From contig JAUYGZ010000015.1 in the NCBI GenBank assembly GCA_030690415.1, positions 1 through 40,911 on the forward strand: a stretch of DNA of 40,911 nucleotides. The letters run 5' to 3'. The first letter of the stretch is position 1, and each line of letters opens with the position of its first letter. Shown one piece after another: positions 31,370-39,428 of this stretch. Origin of the DNA: a bacterium. Lineage in GTDB: Bacteria; Patescibacteriota; Gracilibacteria; JAUYGZ01. The translations under genes were made by a program, and so were the position numbers. The notes beneath the pieces are model-generated. The model saw nothing but the letters and a program-made list of their open reading frames with translations, made no database searches and was not told where the DNA came from.

Positions 31370-33538
31370 CTAGAAGGTGAAAATCCAGGAAAAGAGCTGA
31401 GAGAAACTAAAGGGTTCTTTGAGGTCATAATCCTCTTTCACATACCAATTGGGGAGATCCGTAAAGCGATCTGAGTGACTGCTGAGCTTCCCCAGCTGAA
31501 CATTCTTAACCGACTTCGCAACAAGGTAATAGTGTGTCGGATTGTAGAGGAAAACAGCAGGCGTGTCATGGGCAATTTCCTTTTTAAGACGATCAAGCAG
31601 TTCCTGCTTCGTTCGCTCATCGAAGGTCCTTCGAATATCAACCAGGAAATTATCAGATTCCAGACTTCTATAATTCGAAAGATTAAGCCCTGTCCCCGAT
31701 TGACTGGAGTGCCAGAATGGGAAAGCATCCAGATTGTAGCCTAAATTCTGTCCAAAGAGCAAGATATCATAATCACGATTTTTAATCTTTTCCTGAAGAT
31801 CCTGAAGAGAATAGGTCTCAATAATGACCTTCGCTCCTGCCTCCAACCACTGCTTTCGAACTAGCTCAGCCACACGAAGAAAACTCGCTGGCTCCTGTGC
31901 CGTCACCAAACGAAGAATCAGACGCTCACCATTGTCGTTAATTCGAACCTTATCCAGCTCTGCAACTTCTTCCCCACTCAACTCTGGCTGAACTTCTAAG
32001 GGAAGATCAGGTTTATCTTCCTCAGCAGGTACTGGCTCCTCCGACGGTTTTGGAGTATCGGAAACGGCTTCAGGAGTCGATGGCGGTGGGGGAAGTAAGG
32101 TTTCATCGACATATTGACTGATCGTTTGTCGATCAAAAACTATATTCCTGACGACCTGGCCAGCGCCACCCAAGGACTTCAGCTGAAGGCCATTCATTTC
32201 TACCTGCAGGCCAGCGGCATTCCCAACCGTGCGGAGCGTCAAAGCAGTCTTTGCAGAAAATTCCTTAGTCTTACCTGCACTCAAAAGGAAGGAAGTCTGA
32301 TCAACTCCATCAACAGCAAGGGAGATCCAGCTATCCTGAGACGCCGTTAAAATAAACTTCAGTTCCGTCGCGTCAGCAATGAGCTGATCAAGCTCGGGTC
32401 CACCTGTACTCTTGGGCTCTTCTTCCTGTTCTTTTCGCGACTCCACCTTGGAGGGGATATTCCACTCAGTGTCAAAAAAAGCGCCTCGGGCACGCTCAAG
32501 ACTAAATTCAATATCCAAATCGAGTTTTGACTCAAGGATCGAAGTATCCACTATCTCCACATCTCCTACCGCATCCCTGATCTCCTCTTTATCAGTCGCC
32601 AGAAGAAGAGCAAATCGAACCATACGATTATTCAAAATATCGGAATCCGTGTTCAGAAAAAGCGAACTGTACTGAGGAAGATGATACGGGAAAATATCAA
32701 AACGACTGGTGTCTCCGAAAACATCCTTGGGGTTCTTATCAGTGCTCAAACGAAAGCCGGTGAGCGTATTCTCAGCGAGTAAGAGAGAATCCTGATCATG
32801 AAATGAACGGAAAATAAGAGTCGTAATCTTCGTGTGGGTGCCATAGTACTGATCATTTCGCTGAAGGGTGACCTCATAAGTATCATTCTTAACCGTCCAG
32901 GTCGCGAATTTGTAGGGGCCAGTCCCCACAGGAGCCTGGTTAATCTCTGACTTGTCAAGATTATCGACAGGTATGAGCTCATAGAGGTGCTTAGGAAGAA
33001 GACCGATCGTCACATTCGCCAGGAAAAAGGAATATGGGTTATCGAGTTGAAACTGAACCGTCCGATCATCGATCTTTTTCACCGTCACATCCGAAAACAT
33101 CTGTCGCAAAGCGACATTGGGAAAGGCCTCATTCTGAATCACCGACTGATAAGTAAAGACCACATCGTCGGCGGAAACAGGCACCCCATTATGCCAGAAT
33201 GCGTCAGGCACAAGGGTAAAGGTATACGTCAGATTATCTTTCGACTTTTCACTGGTCGCGATATCGTCCTCGATGAGTCCGGTATGAGGATTGTAGCGGG
33301 TTAATCCACTAAAAATCACCTGACTGATATCTTTATCAACCGGGTTTCCCATGAGGAGAACGGGATTGAGAAGGAGTGGTCTGCCCACAAGACCCTCTGT
33401 ATAAATCCCCCCGTCCGCGGCAATCAGATTGGAATTATCGCGGATAAAGCGTCCATACAAATAGACACTCGTAGACACTACGATGGCCAGCAAGATCAGA
33501 ATGAGAACCTTCTCAAAAGTGGTGAATATTCGAAACAT
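31370..33538 (-). CDS. Membrane-anchored family 5 extracellular peptide-binding protein with inserted RodZ-C (DUF4115-like) domain
   Basis: An N-terminal helix (residues 10-28) without a lipobox anchors the protein. Residues 40-360 match the SBP_bac_5 fold (TYTFTLVPDAFWHNGVPVSADDVVFTYQ in two halves, PVGTGPYKF), and the fold resumes at about 535-700 (RLILRLVTAQEPASFLRVAELV, YDILLFGQNLGYNLDAFPFWHS). Between them, residues 393-472 (about 32123-32362) read like the C-terminal domain of RodZ: DSWISLAVDG, a TVGNAAGLQVEMNG segment and LGGAGQVVR. It is bordered by charged and proline-rich linkers. The 722-residue length, against about 550 usually, is explained by this insertion. No permease or ATPase genes are adjacent, so transport is not assured. 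Confidence 0.85.
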   Translation of the reverse strand: MFRIFTTFEKVLILILLAIVVSTSVYLYGRFIRDNSNLIAADGGIYTEGLVGRPLLLNPVLLMGNPVDKDISQVIFSGLTRYNPHTGLIEDDIATSEKSKDNLTYTFTLVPDAFWHNGVPVSADDVVFTYQSVIQNEAFPNVALRQMFSDVTVKKIDDRTVQFQLDNPYSFFLANVTIGLLPKHLYELIPVDNLDKSEINQAPVGTGPYKFATWTVKNDTYEVTLQRNDQYYGTHTKITTLIFRSFHDQDSLLLAENTLTGFRLSTDKNPKDVFGDTSRFDIFPYHLPQYSSLFLNTDSDILNNRMVRFALLLATDKEEIRDAVGDVEIVDTSILESKLDLDIEFSLERARGAFFDTEWNIPSKVESRKEQEEEPKSTGGPELDQLIADATELKFILTASQDSWISLAVDGVDQTSFLLSAGKTKEFSAKTALTLRTVGNAAGLQVEMNGLQLKSLGGAGQVVRNIVFDRQTISQYVDETLLPPPPSTPEAVSDTPKPSEEPVPAEEDKPDLPLEVQPELSGEEVAELDKVRINDNGERLILRLVTAQEPASFLRVAELVRKQWLEAGAKVIIETYSLQDLQEKIKNRDYDILLFGQNLGYNLDAFPFWHSSQSGTGLNLSNYRSLESDNFLVDIRRTFDERTKQELLDRLKKEIAHDTPAVFLYNPTHYYLVAKSVKNVQLGKLSSHSDRFTDLPNWYVKEDYDLKEPFSFSQLFSWIFTF

Positions 33539-33547
33539 AAAATGAAC

Positions 33548-33877
33548 TTATTCTTCTCCTCCATCAACATTGATCGTTTGTCCTGGATTCACGGTGATCG
33601 GAGTGCCAGTGGATGAACTGACCGTCGGAGCACCGGGAGCCGTCGCACTATCTGGGATAATCACATAGAGCAAAGCCATAGCTAAGAAAATGACGGCAAG
33701 GATGACAGACAATACGTGAACAACTTGCGCAGCTCCGCGTTGAGTGGCATAAAAGGCAGATCCACCACCTGTCCCACCGAGGGCAGTTCCAAACCCAACT
33801 CCTTTGTCTTGAATGAGGACCATAAGAATGAAGAGTATACCAACGACCGATTGGGTGATCAGAACAAATTCTTGCAT
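33548..33877 (-). CDS. secG: Preprotein translocase subunit SecG
   Basis: Two hydrophobic helices (about 5-21 and 50-72) flank the SecG signature LIQDKGVGFGTALGG and FYATQRGAAQVVH. SecG assists SecYEG-mediated export. The 109-residue length includes a threonine/glycine/proline-rich tail outside the membrane. It lies 24 bp downstream of the holin-like gene and 9 bp upstream of the peptide-binding protein gene. Confidence 0.93.
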   Translation of the reverse strand: MQEFVLITQSVVGILFILMVLIQDKGVGFGTALGGTGGGSAFYATQRGAAQVVHVLSVILAVIFLAMALLYVIIPDSATAPGAPTVSSSTGTPITVNPGQTINVDGGEE

Positions 33878-33901
33878 GGAAAGAGAGAAGGAAATAAAAA
33901 C

Positions 33902-34267
33902 TTATCGGATGAGCTTCTGGAAAAGATAGTTCAGGATTCCAAAAAGAAGAACAGCAACAACATAAGTCCATATGCCGTTAATCGTCAAGGTTACCCCTGA
34001 AATATCTAAAAAGGAAACGAATATCTGAGCCAGCCATAAAATCAAAGCATTGATCAAAATTATAAAAATCCCAACCGTAAGGAAGATAAGAGGGAGGGAA
34101 AGAACCTTTAAAATGGGTTTGACAAAAAGATTGAGCAGTCCAATACAAATACCCACCACAACAAATCCCATGGGACCACCAGTGACCACAAACTGATCTA
34201 ATAAATAGCTAACGAGATAAACGCTCGCAGTATTCAGGGCGATAAAGATGAGAAAGGCTCGAATCAT
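33902..34267 (-). CDS. Small four-helix membrane protein (phage holin 4_2 / PF04020-like)
   Basis: The 121-residue protein has four hydrophobic segments, with the family pattern GLLNLFVKPILKVLSLPLIFLTVGIFIILINALILWL (recognisable in NLFVKPILK and LPLIFLTVG). The family is widespread in bacterial chromosomes and was named for similarity to holins; no lytic function is shown. No phage genes are near, so it is more likely a housekeeping membrane protein. Confidence 0.82.
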   Translation of the reverse strand: MIRAFLIFIALNTASVYLVSYLLDQFVVTGGPMGFVVVGICIGLLNLFVKPILKVLSLPLIFLTVGIFIILINALILWLAQIFVSFLDISGVTLTINGIWTYVVAVLLFGILNYLFQKLIR

Positions 34268-34292
34268 TCAAATTAAAAAGAGCGTAGACAGT

Positions 34293-34787
34293 CTACTCAA
34301 ACCCTCGCAAAGAAGCAAGACCTCCACACCAGGCGACAGCAAGAGCGTCCGCGGCATCATCCGGTCGTGGTATCTCAGTCAGCCGAAACTGTCGCTTAAT
34401 CATCTCCTGAACCTGAAGTTTATCGGCCCTTCCATCTCCTGTGACCGCCAGTTTAATTTCATTGGGCTTCAGAGACCGGGGGGAAAGACCATGAGAAGCC
34501 AAGGTAACCAGGATAACACCCCTGGCCTGCGAAACAGAAAGGGCGGTTTTTACATTGGCGCTAAAAAACAACTCTTCTACAAAAGACTCTTGAGGACGAT
34601 AGCGCAGGATCAGTTCGCTCAGATCATACTGAATCATCAGAAGACGCTCAGCCTCCTCCATACCGGAAGGAGTTTCTATCACGCCCATATCCAGGATTTC
34701 CATCTGACCATCCGAACACCTCAAAAATCCATAGCCGACCGTAGCCAGGCCCGGATCGATACCGAGAATAACACGTTCATGCTCCAT
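34293..34787 (-). CDS. ruvC: Holliday junction resolvase RuvC
   Basis: Cuts Holliday junctions in concert with RuvAB. The start ILGIDPGLATVGYG holds the first catalytic aspartate, SFVEELFFSANVKTALSVSQARG the second acidic residue, and PRPDDAADALAVAWC the last two. The ATG at 34787 gives 164 residues and the standard N-terminus; a GTG at 34802 would overlap the upstream stop as GTGA and add five residues. ruvA and ruvB are not in the window. Confidence 0.95.
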   Translation of the reverse strand: MEHERVILGIDPGLATVGYGFLRCSDGQMEILDMGVIETPSGMEEAERLLMIQYDLSELILRYRPQESFVEELFFSANVKTALSVSQARGVILVTLASHGLSPRSLKPNEIKLAVTGDGRADKLQVQEMIKRQFRLTEIPRPDDAADALAVAWCGGLASLRGFE

Positions 34788-34798
34788 GATCGGGTAAA

Positions 34799-35056
34799 TC
34801 ACTCAACCAATTCGGTATCCACATGCCGGCTGGGAGCATCGGCAGCATCCTCTTCGCCAACAGAAATACTCAAATTCGCATTGGCACTAGATGGCAAAGA
34901 AGCAGCAGGATCAGGATAGATCTCCTCAAGAGGAGGAATGTCTTGGACGACTGGTACAGGCGGAGCGAAATGATAAATCACAGGTGCAAGGGACACTACG
35001 ATCAAGGCTATAACGGCGAGAATGCCGAGAATCTGGAGGAGAAGACGTTTTGACAT
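34799..35056 (-). CDS. Small hypothetical protein with N-terminal membrane anchor
   Basis: The 85-residue protein has a basic start and a hydrophobic segment (LLLQILGILAVIALIVVSLAPVIY, about residues 5-28). It is followed by a proline-, alanine- and acid-rich tail without a recognisable domain, probably outside the cell. It sits between nadK and ruvC and shares bases with the ruvC upstream region. Its ATG is preceded by eight degenerate heptamers. No family is recognised. Confidence 0.55.
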   Translation of the reverse strand: MSKRLLLQILGILAVIALIVVSLAPVIYHFAPPVPVVQDIPPLEEIYPDPAASLPSSANANLSISVGEEDAADAPSRHVDTELVE

Positions 35057-35116
35057 GGGGAGGAGGGAGTTAGGAGATGGGAGTTTGGAGATCGGAGTTC
35101 GGAGATGGGAGATCGG
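35057..35116. repeat. Degenerate heptamer tandem repeat between nadK and the 35056 start codon
   Basis: Read on the minus strand the units are CGATCTC, CCATCTC, CGAACTC, CGATCTC, CAAACTC, CCATCTC, CTAACTC and CCTCCTC, then CCC and the ATG. The tract fills the entire gap between the nadK stop (35118-35120) and the next start codon. Confidence 0.85.
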
Positions 35117-35117
35117 A

Positions 35118-35975
35118 CTATCTCCCCGCCAGATCCGAGCCCCAGTGTAGCTTTTTGCGGAGGGTCTGAAAATAGGAATTTTTGGTGAAACGAATCAACT
35201 TAAGACTTTTGGAAGATCGCTTGATTTTAACCAGGTCATTATCCTTCAAATGAAAACCATGCTGTCCGTCCATGGTGAGGTAAACCCGATCTTCACTGGT
35301 TGAAATATGAATCTTCACGGCGCTCGAAGGAGGCAAAACGATCGGCTTTTGAGTAAAGGAATGAGGCGAAATGGGAGTCAAAATGATGCTGTCGACAGAT
35401 GGGGAAATGACCGGACCACCTGCGGAAAGAGAGTATCCCGTGGATCCCGTAGGAGTCCCGACAATGAGACCGTCCGCGACGTAGGTCGTCAGCTTCAGAT
35501 CGTCGACCGTGGTCTTCAGAGCAACCATACGCGCCAAAGCATCACGGGCAATAGTGACCTCATTGAGGGAGCGTTTACTGAAGACTCTCTTATCCTTCCT
35601 CATGACCGTACAGCGCAAAAGCATTCGTTGATCCAGGTGATACTTCTTTTTCAGGAGCTTCTCAATAATTTTCTTGTAATCTCGGCCCACGCCTTCAGAG
35701 AAAAATCCAAGCCGACCCATATTGATGGCAAGCACAGGGCACTCAAAATTTCTCATAAACTGGAGCGTGCGAAGAAGAGTGCCATCACCACCGAACACAA
35801 TGAGAATATCGTAGGGCTTGTGAAAATCCAGCGCCGGTTTATGTCCGGGCACAAGACGGCAGGTACCGGGACAGAGATCGACTTTTACTCCCGCCTTTTT
35901 CAGGAGCTCAATTGACTTGTGAAGATAATGATGAGGATCTTTTAACTCCGATTTAGTGGTAATGCCGATGGTCAT
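35118..35975 (-). CDS. nadK: NAD kinase
   Basis: Phosphorylates NAD to NADP. Signatures are VFGGDGTLLRTLQ with the catalytic aspartate, INMGRLGFFSE, the NE motif in SLNEVTIARD, and GLIVGTPTGSTGYSLSAGGP. The 285-residue length is normal. In coding direction the leader ends in CACCTCCT directly before the ATG, a pyrimidine-rich stretch rather than a Shine-Dalgarno sequence. Confidence 0.95.
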   Translation of the reverse strand: MTIGITTKSELKDPHHYLHKSIELLKKAGVKVDLCPGTCRLVPGHKPALDFHKPYDILIVFGGDGTLLRTLQFMRNFECPVLAINMGRLGFFSEGVGRDYKKIIEKLLKKKYHLDQRMLLRCTVMRKDKRVFSKRSLNEVTIARDALARMVALKTTVDDLKLTTYVADGLIVGTPTGSTGYSLSAGGPVISPSVDSIILTPISPHSFTQKPIVLPPSSAVKIHISTSEDRVYLTMDGQHGFHLKDNDLVKIKRSSKSLKLIRFTKNSYFQTLRKKLHWGSDLAGR

Positions 35976-36226
35976 AGGAGGTGCTAGGAGTGTTTGAGAA
36001 AAAAAAGAAAAAAGAAAGTACTAAAATCATATCATTTCATTCGGAAGAGACCAATAAACCCACTGGATCCCCACTCTTTTCATTGATAAACAGTAATATC
36101 CATTTTGAATTGATAACAGCTTCGGATAGTATTCCTTTGGAAAAAGAAAACTGTTTTTTTAAGGGATTTCTCCGCTTCGTCCTCCCCACTCCCTCTCAAC
36201 TCCGATCGAAATGACAAAAGAGCCAT
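35976..36226. other. Intergenic region between divergent nadK and aspS
   Basis: I see no gene here. It holds a purine-rich tract (about 35996-36020) and AT-rich sequence that should contain the divergent promoters, but no consensus pair stands out. The segment 36181-36206 contains CACTCCC and CAACTCC units similar to the heptamer tracts elsewhere. The 9-bp repeat tract begins at 36227. Confidence 0.4.
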
Positions 36227-36271
36227 CCTTATCATCTTTATAGTCCTTATCCTCCTTATACTCCTTCCCCC
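36227..36271. repeat. Five 9-bp tandem repeats running into the aspS start codon
   Basis: CCTTATCAT, CTTTATAGT, CCTTATCCT, CCTTATACT and CCTTCCCCC are contiguous and end at base 36271, immediately before the ATG. Consensus CCTTATNNT and the CCTTCC end match the tract before the M16 peptidase gene. Confidence 0.88.
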
Positions 36272-38035
36272 ATGTATCGAACACACCTCAATAATCAGCT
36301 CCGCTCATCAGACTTGGATCTGGAAGTCACTTTAGCAGGTTGGGTACACCGACGTCGGGACCATGGAGGCCTCATCTTCATCGACCTCCGGGACCGCTAT
36401 GGCCTAACTCAAATCGTTTTCGATCCCCAGCACGAGAAGAAAACACACGAACACGCGGAATCTCTCCGATCCGAGTACGTCATCCAGGTCAGCGGAAAAG
36501 TCCGAAAACGGCCTGAAGGGATGACCAATACCGATCTGGAAAGCGGTGAAATAGAAGTCATCGTAGACACGCTGGTCGTCTTAAATGAAGCCAAAACCCC
36601 ACCTTTTGAAATCGATCAGGACAAAATGGTGGGAGAGGAGATCCGACTGCAGTACCGGTACCTGGATCTCCGACGGCAGCGCATGAAAAGCAACATTATT
36701 TTGCGTCATGAAGTCATCAGCTTCATTCGTCATTACATGAGCGAAAAAGGCTTCATCGAAGTGGAGACCCCCATGCTGGTCAAGGGAACGCCGGAAGGAT
36801 CACGGGAGTACCTGGTACCGGCCCGTCTTTACCATGGCAGCTTTTACGTGCTTCCACAGTCGCCACAGCAGATGAAACAGCTGCTCATGGTCGCGGGATT
36901 CGACAAATACTTCCAGATCGCCCGTTGCTTTCGCGATGAAGACCAGAGGGGAGACCGACAGCCGGAATTTACGCAGCTGGACATGGAAATGAGCTTCGTG
37001 GAGCAGGAAGACATCAGGGCTCTGAATGAAGGTCTGGCAATCGCGTTGACAGAGAAATTCATGCCCCAAAAAGCTATCTTGCACAAACCCTTTCCCGTCA
37101 TCAGTTTCCATGATGCCATGAACAGGTACGGATCAGACAAACCGGACATCCGATTCGAAATGGAAATGCAGGACATCACCGCGCTGGTCAAAGACTGTGA
37201 TTTCAAGGTCTTCGCCGAAGCAGAGTGCGTCAAAGCGTTGAAAGTGGAAAACTATGCCGACAAGCCCCGCGCTTACTTTGAAACCAAGCTCACCGACTTT
37301 GTGAAAGAGCACGGAGCCAAAGGCCTGGCCTACTTCATCTACACCGAAGAAGGACCGAAAGCGCCCATCCTCAAATTCCTTGATGAAAAAACGGTGCAGG
37401 CCATTACCGACACAGTAGAAGCCAAAACCGGAGACGTGGTGTTTTTCGCCGCTGACCGCTGGAGCACCGCCTGCGAAGCCCTGGGAGCGCTGCGAAAACG
37501 CGTTGCCGAAGAAGAAGGTCGTATCCCAAAAGACAAGATCGCCTTTTGCTGGGTCAATGACTTCCCTATGTTCGAGATGAGCAAGGAAAGCGGGGCTATA
37601 GGGGCTGTTCACCACCCCTTCACACGGCCTAAAAAAGGACACGAAGACATGATCTCGACCGAGCCGCTCAACGCTCTCTCCAACGCTTACGACCTCGTCA
37701 TGGACGGGAACGAAATCGGCGGAGGATCTATCCGAATCCACGAGCAGGCACTCCAGGCCCAGATTTTCGAAACTTTGCAAATCTCGCCTGAAGACACCCA
37801 AACCAGATTTGGACACATGCTCAGGGCCTTCGAGTACGGCGCGCCACCCCATGGAGGCATCGCCTGGGGCATTGACCGACTCATCATGATCTTTGCCAAC
37901 GAACCCAACATCCGCGAAGTGATCGCCTTCCCAAAAGATCAGAAAGCCAAAGACCTGATGTTCGGCGCGCCGAGTCCTATGCCGGCTGAGCAGGTCGCTG
38001 AGGCGGGCGTAAGGATTGTTGAGGAGGGGAAGTGA
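36272..38035 (+). CDS. aspS: Aspartyl-tRNA synthetase (bacterial type)
   Basis: Charges tRNA-Asp (or tRNA-Asp/Asn in the non-discriminating form). The N-terminal anticodon-binding OB fold shows AGWVHRRRDHGGLIFIDLRDR in two parts, class II motif 2 reads ARCFRDEDQRGDRQPEFTQLD (first part), the bacterial GAD insertion lies around 285-420, HHPFTRP is present, and motif 3 is GIDRLIMIF. The 587-residue length is typical of bacterial AspRS. No gatCAB genes are in the window, so the specificity cannot be settled. Several long open frames on the opposite strand are shadows of its GC-richer codons. Confidence 0.97.
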   Translation: MYRTHLNNQLRSSDLDLEVTLAGWVHRRRDHGGLIFIDLRDRYGLTQIVFDPQHEKKTHEHAESLRSEYVIQVSGKVRKRPEGMTNTDLESGEIEVIVDTLVVLNEAKTPPFEIDQDKMVGEEIRLQYRYLDLRRQRMKSNIILRHEVISFIRHYMSEKGFIEVETPMLVKGTPEGSREYLVPARLYHGSFYVLPQSPQQMKQLLMVAGFDKYFQIARCFRDEDQRGDRQPEFTQLDMEMSFVEQEDIRALNEGLAIALTEKFMPQKAILHKPFPVISFHDAMNRYGSDKPDIRFEMEMQDITALVKDCDFKVFAEAECVKALKVENYADKPRAYFETKLTDFVKEHGAKGLAYFIYTEEGPKAPILKFLDEKTVQAITDTVEAKTGDVVFFAADRWSTACEALGALRKRVAEEEGRIPKDKIAFCWVNDFPMFEMSKESGAIGAVHHPFTRPKKGHEDMISTEPLNALSNAYDLVMDGNEIGGGSIRIHEQALQAQIFETLQISPEDTQTRFGHMLRAFEYGAPPHGGIAWGIDRLIMIFANEPNIREVIAFPKDQKAKDLMFGAPSPMPAEQVAEAGVRIVEEGK

Positions 38036-38074
38036 GACTCATTGAAAGGGGTGTTGGAACACCCACAGGGATGT

Positions 38075-38102
38075 TTGTTATGATACAGATCCATGATATA
38101 AT
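38075..38102 (+). promoter_or_regulatory. Promoter of the toxin-antitoxin pair, with repeated ATTATTATG
   Basis: TTGTTA at 38075-38080 and TATAAT at 38097-38102 are 16 bp apart, with TGA in front of the -10. Just downstream ATTATTATG occurs twice (38101-38109 and 38111-38119), a plausible operator for an autoregulating antitoxin. Confidence 0.65.
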
Positions 38103-38129
38103 TATTATGTATTATTATGAAAATTTATT

Positions 38130-38396
38130 ATGGCCCACACCACTATCTCCGTCGACAAATCCATATTTACGAGAACAGCAAAGCGAGCCAAACAACAGCA
38201 CCTTTCAGTCTCGGCGATTGCGAGAATGCTGCTCGATGCCTACGCCAGCGGAAGAATAAATGTGATTGCCATTCAAACAGAAGAACCGATCGAGCTTCGA
38301 GAACTTTCCAAATCCGAAATCACGCCGGAAATGCGAAAAAAAGCTGATAGGGTCTACAAGATGAACCGATCTCAGCTGATTAATATTCGCGCATGA
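38130..38396 (+). CDS. Antitoxin-like protein (RelB/DinJ-type)
   Basis: The 88-residue protein starts with a short strand (TTISVDKSIF) and two helices typical of ribbon-helix-helix DNA-binding antitoxins (AKRAKQQHLSVSAIARMLLDAYASG in overlapping parts). The C-terminal half is charged and would wrap the toxin. It overlaps the next gene by 4 bp and has its own promoter, matching a type II toxin-antitoxin operon. Assignment rests on fold pattern and context. Confidence 0.72.
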   Translation: MAHTTISVDKSIFTRTAKRAKQQHLSVSAIARMLLDAYASGRINVIAIQTEEPIELRELSKSEITPEMRKKADRVYKMNRSQLINIRA

Positions 38397-38638
38397 TGCT
38401 CACAAGTATTTTTGAAACCGAGGATATCCTGGAATACCTGACTGCACGACAACTCCTGAAACAATACGAGAAAGCAAAGGGATTTCTCCTACAGGGATAT
38501 TTCAGGCAGGTTAACTTCAAACTCAAACAGCCAAAAGAAAAGGGAATATATTCATTCCGAATCAATAAACAATTCCGCGCACATTGCGTGTATAAATCCG
38601 GAGAATTATTGGTATTTGAAATATACAATCATCAATAA
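38393..38638 (+). CDS. RelE/ParE-family toxin
   Basis: The 81-residue protein shows the RelE-like core: two N-terminal helices, FRQVNFKLKQPKEKGIYSFRINKQFRAHC, and a final VFEIYNHQ strand. The pattern R-I-N-K-Q-F-R-A matches the conserved YRV...RI-type core, and the C-terminal histidine is typical of this group. RelE members cleave mRNA on the ribosome; ParE members poison gyrase, and the two cannot be separated here. It begins within the antitoxin stop. Confidence 0.75.
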   Translation: MMLTSIFETEDILEYLTARQLLKQYEKAKGFLLQGYFRQVNFKLKQPKEKGIYSFRINKQFRAHCVYKSGELLVFEIYNHQ

Positions 38639-38691
38639 TGTCAGAGAGGCCGCCTAACTAAACTCAAAAAATTTACAAATCTCATGAATCC

Positions 38692-39003
38692 TCACTTCTT
38701 CCGATAAATCACCACCCCCACCCGATCGATATGATCAAGGAGATCTTTATTGGAGATTTCGTGATAATTAAGCACATCGAAAAAATAAGGAAGCGAGATT
38801 TCCTCTTCTAGCAAACCATGAATTTGACCAATTATTTCACGAGTGAGTGTATTTCCCTTAAGGGCTATATCCACATCTGAAGATACTTTTGCATTTCCCT
38901 TAGCGCGCGAGCCAAAAACTATTGCCTCCTCTACATCAGGGAACCGACCAAAGACCTGAAGAAGTTCATCCTGCTCGCTTTGGCTCAATAATACAGAATT
39001 CAT
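38692..39003 (-). CDS. MNT-type nucleotidyltransferase (HI0073/MntA-like)
   Basis: The 103-residue protein has the minimal nucleotidyltransferase motif GSRAKGNAKVSSDVDIAL, with G-S and the DxD pair required for catalysis. Such proteins pair with HI0074/HepT-like helical proteins; MntA antitoxins AMPylate the HepT toxin. It overlaps its partner by 4 bp and is the second gene of the pair. Confidence 0.87.
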   Translation of the reverse strand: MNSVLLSQSEQDELLQVFGRFPDVEEAIVFGSRAKGNAKVSSDVDIALKGNTLTREIIGQIHGLLEEEISLPYFFDVLNYHEISNKDLLDHIDRVGVVIYRKK

Positions 39004-39398
39004 TTAAGATTTTGAAAATACTTATAGAGCTGGTCAATAAGTGGAAAATAATACTGACGAATATCCTGAAGAATTCCAAGAGCTACTTCTTCATCGTAGA
39101 TATGAGTCGAGAGATTTCGTTTTTCCAAAGCATCTATCCATCGATGACCATCCTGGATTACACCTGCCTGAAAAGCTTGTTTTAAAGCCTCTCTCGGACT
39201 ATTAGCAATAAAACCCTGGGTTTCAAGATAATCCTTCATTATCTTCCAGGATAACTCAAAAGCGAGCTCAAAAAACTGAATAATCCCTCCTCTTTCGACC
39301 TCACTTGGAGACTGAATCAATAAGCTTTGCTCTAAAACATGATGTGCTTTTTCAAAATTCTGAAAACGTTGCTCAAAACGAATATCCTTAGTAATCAT
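39000..39398 (-). CDS. HI0074-family helical partner (HepT-like)
   Basis: The 132-residue, mainly helical protein contains GGIIQFFELAFELSWKIMKDYL in two parts and RNLSTHIYDEEVA, which fits the RX4HXY motif of HepT toxins. This family is annotated as nucleotidyltransferase substrate-binding; in HepT/MntA systems it is the RNase-like toxin. The gene order (partner first, nucleotidyltransferase second, 4-bp overlap) fits a toxin-antitoxin unit. Confidence 0.85.
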   Translation of the reverse strand: MITKDIRFEQRFQNFEKAHHVLEQSLLIQSPSEVERGGIIQFFELAFELSWKIMKDYLETQGFIANSPREALKQAFQAGVIQDGHRWIDALEKRNLSTHIYDEEVALGILQDIRQYYFPLIDQLYKYFQNLK

Positions 39399-39428
39399 AA
39401 AACGAAATCAAATAGCACAAGGAGTATA

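Noticed and set aside
33902-34267. Prophage remnant because of the holin-like protein
   Set aside because: The PF04020-like family is common in chromosomes, and all neighbours are housekeeping genes.
37133-37852. 239-codon open frame on the minus strand inside aspS
   Set aside because: The plus strand encodes a complete, motif-perfect aspartyl-tRNA synthetase; the opposite frame has no recognisable family and follows from codon bias.
38049-38064. GGGTGTT/AACACCC hairpin after aspS as terminator
   Set aside because: The loop is only about two bases and no T-run follows, so intrinsic termination is not supported.
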